From: Cyclina sinensis
Taxonomy: Eukaryota > Mollusca > Bivalvia > Venerida > Veneridae
NCBI GenBank assembly: GCA_012932295.1
Contig: JAAONU010000006.1
Coordinates: 22,943,929-23,007,928, forward strand
Reading direction: 5' to 3'
DNA length: 64,000 bases
The stretch's first letter is position 1. Every line of letters begins with the position of its first letter. The notes beneath the pieces are model-generated. The model searched no databases and had not been told where the DNA came from. It worked only from the letters and a program-made list of their open reading frames with translations. Shown one piece after another: positions 58,380 through 64,000 of the stretch. The position numbers and the translations under genes are program-made.

Positions 58380-59065
58380 TTGATCTAAAATGTTGTTTTT
58401 AAAAGGAACCAAGGGCCATGACTCAATTATGAATGAGGAAATTTCGATGGCATTTAACATGCATCCTGTCCTCATCGATATATACATTAAAATTTCATTA
58501 AATTTAACGAGACCAATTCAAAGATACGGCTCCAGACAGAAATTTTCCTATACAAGATATTCAAAAATAAAAAAGGTGCAACTCTACAACATTTAAATGG
58601 TATTTCACGTGCATCATGCACTCATCCATATATACATTCCAGTCAATATTTAATAAAAATCAACCAGTTCTAAGATGGAAGATTGCTTATGATTAAGTAA
58701 CTAGCGGCTTTAACTCAGAAACGAAACGGGTTTTATTGCATTTGATAAGCTCCGTTTCCTTATTAATACATACATTCATGCTAAGTTTCATTACAATCTA
58801 ATTAACCTGCTCTAAGATATGGATCTTGACGGAAATTTGCCTGAAAAAAATGCCTATTTCTAAGTAACAAATGATAATAACTCAAAAACAGATAAATTTG
58901 GATGGCATTTGACGTGCATATATTGATATATACATTCATACTAAGCTTCATTACAATCTAATCAACCAGATCAGATATGGATCCGGACAGACGAATGGAA
59001 GGACAGACGGACAACGCCATTTCAATATCCCCCGCACCCCTCCCTCAAACTTTCACTGTACGACG
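58380..59065. repeat. Dispersed repeat with four tandem units
   Basis: Blocks with gatggcatttaacatgca, atatatacattcatactaag and aagatacggctccagacag/agatatggatccggacag recur at about 150-bp spacing. It ends with ggacagacggacaacgcc. The design is pearl-like, but I found no terminal palindromes. Confidence 0.55.
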
Positions 59066-59359
59066 TTACGTGAACGAGGTTCTAGAACTAAACATTTAAA
59101 ACCACGCTGACATAAATCTTTCAGCCTGGTTAGGTCCCAGTCCGTCTACTCTTAATGTACACAAATGGCGTTACTGTTATATGTCCTGACAGATATAAGA
59201 ACGACCTTGTGTTCTTACCAAGTTAAATGATAAAATATATATACAAAGAGGTAACTGGCCTCTAACATATTAGAAAACTGCCTCATTTCGTATCTATTTA
59301 TTTGAGCTAATTCGTCGGTACCGGTTGCAAATATGACTGACGCCCCCTGAAGAGATTAG

Positions 59360-59512
59360 TTATTTTATGTTGTGAGGGTAGTGCAAGATACAGAAAGCAA
59401 CCCATTCCAGAGACATCGCTGGTTCTTTTGCATGCTCGGTGTATAGCACTGATACATGGGACCTCGGTTTAACGTCTCATCCGAAAACCTATTTGTAATG
59501 TTAGTGGTGGAG
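59360..59512 (-). mobile_element. SINE, inverted 5'-truncated copy, forming the end of the convertase ORF
   Basis: The minus strand reads ccactaacattac.., cggatgagacgttaaaccga, gagcatgcaaaagaacc and cttgcacta, matching the SINE at 37496-37660. It begins inside the last exon of the minus-strand gene near 59512 and supplies its final residues and stop. Confidence 0.7.
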
Positions 59513-59793
59513 CCACTTGAAAAAATTCAGAGGAGTTTTAGATTGTGAACAAAGATCATGATCAGGTAAAGGTATATCATGTACACTTCCGCATCTTAAA
59601 ATGTACATAAGCATTGCTATAACAATTACAGCAAATGTGACTATTATTGCAACATATACTGCTGGATATAAATTAGTGTCTTCATGTGTCTGTGCTATAA
59701 TGTCATTGGGGCAGTCTCCGAAATCGTTGAAAGTTCTGTCTGTGTTCTTCGTACCGTAAAGAGTCAGTGTGATAGAACTGACATTTGTTTCGC
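59501..59793 (-). CDS. Proprotein convertase, last exon: P-domain end, transmembrane helix, short tail
   Basis: The minus-strand acceptor ctgtttttag lies before 59793, phase 1. It reads ETNVSSITLTLYGTKNTD, the closing strand of the P (Homo B) domain of subtilisin/kexin-type convertases. A linker FNDFGDCPNDIIAQTHED, one helix LYPAVYVAIIVTFAVIVIAM.., and a tail CGSVHDIPLPDHDLC..KTPLNFFKWLHH follow, with stop at 59503-59501. Furin-type members are type I membrane enzymes that cleave after basic pairs in the Golgi. The short tail ends in SINE sequence. The catalytic domain lies upstream and is not seen in this window. Confidence 0.72.
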
Positions 59794-60306
59794 CTAAAAA
59801 CAGAAACAAAATTCATTAGGCTAGCAATCTCTCTTTAAACTATTTGTTACTTTGTGCATACTGTTTGCACAGAAATCGTCATTTATCAGCCAAAAAATTA
59901 TATTCCTGTGTTTTTAGAGAAATGTATTTAGTGGTTGAGTGGTGAACATTGATGTTTTAGATGTTATAGTCTGCTATCGGTTAGATTATTCCGTCTGGTT
60001 TCAGCAGCGCAAGGAAAAAATCCCATACATTGATGAAGTATGCTGACTTTTAAGGTTGCTTTTGATCTTAAAGATGCTTGTACTTTTCGGTCAGATTTAT
60101 AAAACAAGCTTTTCTGCTACTGAAGTATGTAAAAAGTATATAGAGAGACATTCAAGAATACGACAAATAGACACTTATCAAACATACGGCCAGGAAATAA
60201 AGTGATTCGTGTTAATCGTATTCTTTTTTTTTTAGTTCGGCATCACTTCTCACATTTTACTGAAAATAGAGGAACAAGTTATCAAAATTGTAAAAAGGGT
60301 TCTTAC

Positions 60307-60391
60307 TGGTATATCGGTGATTGTGTAGCTGAAACTTCCATTTTCCAAAAGGAGTCTCTTCCCAAAAGTGCACGGACACAAACTTTGCTTG
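60307..60391 (-). CDS. Proprotein convertase, penultimate exon: P-domain strand
   Basis: The minus strand reads QAKFVSVHFWEETPFGKWKF then QLHNHRYT and leaves at acca/GTAAGA (donor at 60306-60305), phase 1, matching the next exon. W-x-E-x-P-x-G-x-W is the conserved heart of the convertase P domain (compare W.E.P.G.W in furin). The acceptor may be at 60391 or four bases inside (60387); both are AAG/CA-type sites, so the start is approximate. Further upstream exons could not be found up to 64000. Confidence 0.68.
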
Positions 60392-61387
60392 CTTAAATGT
60401 AGACAATTTTCTTATCTCTCCCTCAAAAGTTTTTGAAATGGATTTTTGTAGTCACTTTATATTCGTAAATTACTTGTATATAATGAGTACAATAAAATCA
60501 ACTCGTTCTTAAGGATAATGAACAACGTTCATGCCTTATTCTCGTATCAAGCTATGGGGGAATCACCCAGACCCAGTTGGGCTCATAACATTTGACTATT
60601 TGTTTTACTATGGTTTCATTACTTAAAACGCTTTACAGAACTTTTTTTGACGCAGGAAGCTGACACAGCTCTTATTTCTTTACTTCTGAATATAGAGCAA
60701 TATTTGTCAGTTATTAACTTTAATCAGTATCATTATTTTGCTCTGTACACACTTTTCAATAGATTGATAAAAATGCCACGTTAAATATATATTTGTTTTT
60801 ACTGTATGATTAACTTCTATGAGCAAGAACATGAGTTAGTGTTAGGAACTTATCATAATGACGTCAAAGGTCACGCGAAAAAGAATAATCGAATATTATT
60901 TGAAAAATCAAAACACTGAGAGTACTGTCATAAGCGAAAGGTAAACTGTGTGAAGATTGTTTTTTGTCACGGCACATCCTAAACATGTGATAAGAATCAT
61001 ATCAATTCCTTCATTGCTTTTTTAGATATGCTCTTCACTCCATGACCAAGTTCAAAGCATTCATTGCTGTTTTACTAGACGTAATTTGGATATCAATCTA
61101 CTCAGATTTGTCCTAGACATACATGATGACTATGAAAAATAACCTCTTGTGACAAGTTTATAATGTAACACATACATCCTATCTTACATGAAGTAAACTT
61201 GAATAAAAAGTCCTATCAGATACTTTAAAAAAACTTGTTAAAAAATATTAATAGTTTCAGACTGGATCTTAATCCTTTGTATAGGAAATATGGTCTGAAG
61301 TTTATTTAAGGCAAAACATAGTCATGGTGAAATCCTAAACGTGTTCATAGAAATGTTTTAATCCTTACATTTTTTATATCTAAGATA

Positions 61388-62723
61388 TTTAGGCAGGGAT
61401 TTCGCTGCAATTCGCCAATTTCGCAAATGGCGAAAAAATATTTGGAAGTGGGGAAAAAAAACATAAAAACATTTTTTCGGATGTATATTTAAAAAATGCC
61501 CTGATTGATTGATAAATCCAGATGAAAGTTGTGAAAAGTGTTACTCCCCGCGGCGATCACATGTCAATTTGACCTTACTGTCGCCAATTTGTCTATCACA
61601 TGTTGGGAGAATTACTCGCCGGAATTGCAAATTTTGAAATTTGTTTTAGGCTGCTTGATTCTGCCAGTGGAAAACAATGTTGAAATAATTTAAAAGTATT
61701 TACTCCCACACAATTTAAGATAGAACAACCAAAATTATGTATATTTCTGCAGAAAACAGAAAATTTTTCAATTGTCACATATTTTCGCGACTCCGATTCG
61801 TTTATAATTATTTAAAACGAAAAGAAGCAATCTTCTGTTTAAAAATATTTAATACAAAGACAAACAAAATATAAGAACATTGGTGATGATGCCATTTTTC
61901 AGTAAGTGATTCAGAAAAAAGGGCTGCATTCTGTGAACGTCTGCAAGTTTAATTTCTATACGCTAATATGGGAGCCCTTCTATTATGACCTAACCCTGCT
62001 CTGTGTGAAATGTGGAAATTGACAGTGGTTATTCTAATAGCTGAAACAATTTGAAAAGAACAAATGAAAAAATGATCTGGTTACAGAGTCAGTGGAAAAT
62101 GTGTTGAGCATCCCCCCTGGAAATCCTTATATTGCTATCCAACCAAACCTAGAATTCGTGCAGATCTATATCAAGAAAAGAAGAACAGTGTAGGTCTACA
62201 TGCCCATATTGATGATATACAAGATGTTTGATTGAGATTTAAACATTGCAATTATAGTCAAGCATTAAGTGAAGGTAGAATGGATCATTATATAATTGTT
62301 ATGCAGTATTTCTAAGATATAACATCTTTATTTTGTTCTAATTCACATCTTTAGTTCTAATTAAAGCCATGGTTTTATGTAGATCTAACAAAAAAGTGGA
62401 GGTATCAATATATCTTAACTTTTGGCTATCATTTTTTTAAATTAAAAATATTGGCTATTATGTATTTAAGCCAGTGTGAGCCCTGATTATGATAAATCAG
62501 TTGTTATTTGTTGATATGATGTGTGTAGATTTTAGAAAATTAAAGTCAGAAAAATATTAGATTTATCATTTTAAAATGCTTTAATGCCATAAAATATTCA
62601 TAACAGTTGAAGCTCTAGATATGTTGTAAAACGGGTCTTTAAAAATGAGAAATTGAAAAAAAAGAATCGACGGCCTCCCCACTGGCGGAAAAATAAAATT
62701 GGCCAGTGGAAACCCTGTTTAGG
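61388..62723. mobile_element. CAGGG-ended DNA transposon with 6-bp target duplication
   Basis: The element (61394-62717) begins CAGGGATTTCGC and ends ..GGAAACCCTG. TTTAGG is repeated exactly on both sides (61388-61393, 62718-62723). Inside both ends the gccaattt..cgcca/ccgccag sequence is mirrored imperfectly. CAGGG ends recall hAT-like elements, which usually duplicate 8 bp, so the class is open. No transposase is seen. Confidence 0.6.
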
Positions 62724-64000
62724 GATATGTGCTTATCAATAATCACTTGAAGGTGTTGCAAGAAAAACATTAGAATATATACATCATTATATTCATAACA
62801 TACAAGTAAAGGTTATCTAAAAGTAGGGATTGAAACAAATACTGAAATCAATATTCCAATATTTGGACTAACATATTGGAAAATATTCGATTTTCGGACG
62901 TTCCATCAGTTATTCGAATTTTAGTATCCGAATATAGATTGTTTAACTCCTTTTCTAAAAATTAACGTGGTTCGGGAAAATCAAGAAATAAATAGCTTGT
63001 TTAATGAAAGCCTTAAATACCTTTTTGTGATTGGCATAAACATAAAATATTCCGCTCTTTAAAACCTGAATTTTCGCCATAAATACGAACAGTTGGATAA
63101 TATAGCAAGGTTTTTTCCTCGGTCAAGATTCGGCCAAACAGATCATTAATTGACATTGATAATCTAATCAACTTACAAACTAAAAACAAGGATGTTAAAA
63201 TATTTTTAAGCACATTTATAAGAGGAAAATATTTGACCCAGTCTGATTGATTTGACAACATAAAGTGTTATAAACTGAGTCAAAAGTGTTAATGGTTGTT
63301 CGTGAACGTTACTTGTGTTTACGAAATTATACGCACTCGGAATACCTCGCCAATTAACAAAGGACAGAGAAGTTGCGATTTTTCAATGCCTAAATTTTAT
63401 GAATGAAACTTGTGCGGATGAATACTAAATTAATAGCTTGTTAGATTTACAGTTTGACCCCCCCCCCCCCCCCACAAAGAAAAAAAGAAAAAAATCATAC
63501 CTCATGCTTTCAAATTCAGCAGAATTCTGCAACATTAAAGCACTTTATCAAAACTGCAATGAAAACTCATATAACCTCTGGCACTATGTTTCAACGCGAA
63601 CATATTGTTAAGAGGCGGCCATTTGATTACAACTACAAAATCTGGTGTGTAGCTTTAGAAGTTTTCGCTCCTAATTACTGTTAGCTGAATTAATGCGCAT
63701 AATTGGTAATCCTCGAAATGACGTATAATTATGATACCAAAATTAATATATATTTTATAGAAGGTTTTCTGTACTTGCATTCATTTTTTTTTTAAAGAAC
63801 AATTTCAATAAATCATCAGCTGATAGATATTATTCGGCGATGGCGCTTATTTCATGTATAAATCTTCAAAATATGAGAACAAAACATAACTCTTCGAACA
63901 ACAATTGACACAGCTTCAGATACAACGATTATTGTTTTGTGCCTATCTCCCGGACGTTGGCTATTAATGTACCACAAGGAACCTTTATTAAAACAAAAGT
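62724..64000. other. Sequence upstream of the recognised convertase exons
   Basis: No exon is recognised on either strand. 62840-62950 holds repeated aatattcgaa/atattgga-like motifs of unknown origin. A run of C lies at 63458-63473. It is presumably an intron of the minus-strand convertase gene. Confidence 0.4.

Noticed and set aside
55444..60391. Functional pairing of an LDL-receptor-like gene with a convertase (PCSK9-LDLR analogy)
   Set aside because: The convertase has a P domain and a membrane helix, unlike PCSK9, and convergent neighbours alone show nothing.

Overview
This is eukaryotic, AT-rich DNA with split genes, long introns and dense repeats. The repeats point to a mollusc, most likely a bivalve. 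Many dispersed elements share one design: palindromic ends, a 'gtccgtccgtc'-type tract near the left end, a core of tandem units of about 150-165 bp rich in 'aggtcaaggtca', and a right end near '..cttgtta'. That resembles the bivalve 'pearl'-type non-autonomous elements. The species assignment is inference.

Gene 1 (+ strand, enters from before base 1, ends 55596) is an LDL-receptor-related (LRP/YWTD-EGF) type I membrane protein. Fifteen exons can be placed by GT/AG sites and matching intron phases: an EGF module (536-676), a first YWTD propeller (5969-9724), a second EGF (11426-11533), a second propeller (12791-46290), a third EGF (48533-48649), a stalk plus transmembrane helix (52483-52672), and a cytoplasmic tail (53003-53129, 55444-55596) carrying FDNINY, an FxNxxY sorting-type motif. 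Three or four exons carry short indels that break the frame, so this copy is either decaying or contains assembly indels.

The roughly 27 kb intron (14379-41458) is a nest of transposons. A TTAA-flanked element (15365-17929) contains a pearl-like element, and a second large pearl-like element follows (19167-22165). A broken BEL/Pao retrotransposon lies on the minus strand (about 24250-34620), with a 640-bp internal tandem duplication. It is split by a 7.2-kb CACTA/EnSpm-like DNA transposon (26526-33701) with 'TAA' target duplications. Removing that element restores the pol reading frame. A second BEL fragment, integrase plus LTR on the + strand, lies head-to-head with it (35040-36150). A SINE and a 59-bp minisatellite (38330-39190) follow.

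Other introns hold a TA-flanked DNA transposon (3773-5355) carrying a frameshifted HIRAN-like cargo protein, a palindrome-ended element with a decayed endonuclease domain (6164-7266), a LINE remnant (42300-43110, minus) and many pearl-like repeats.

Gene 2 (- strand, continues upstream beyond the region I could resolve) is convergent with gene 1. Two terminal exons (60391-60307 and 59793-59501) encode the end of a proprotein-convertase P domain, one transmembrane helix and a short tail whose last residues and stop codon come from an inserted SINE. A CAGGG-ended element with a 6-bp target duplication (61394-62717) lies upstream of these exons.

The two host genes are both secretory-pathway or cell-surface proteins. 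Nothing in the sequence shows that they work together.
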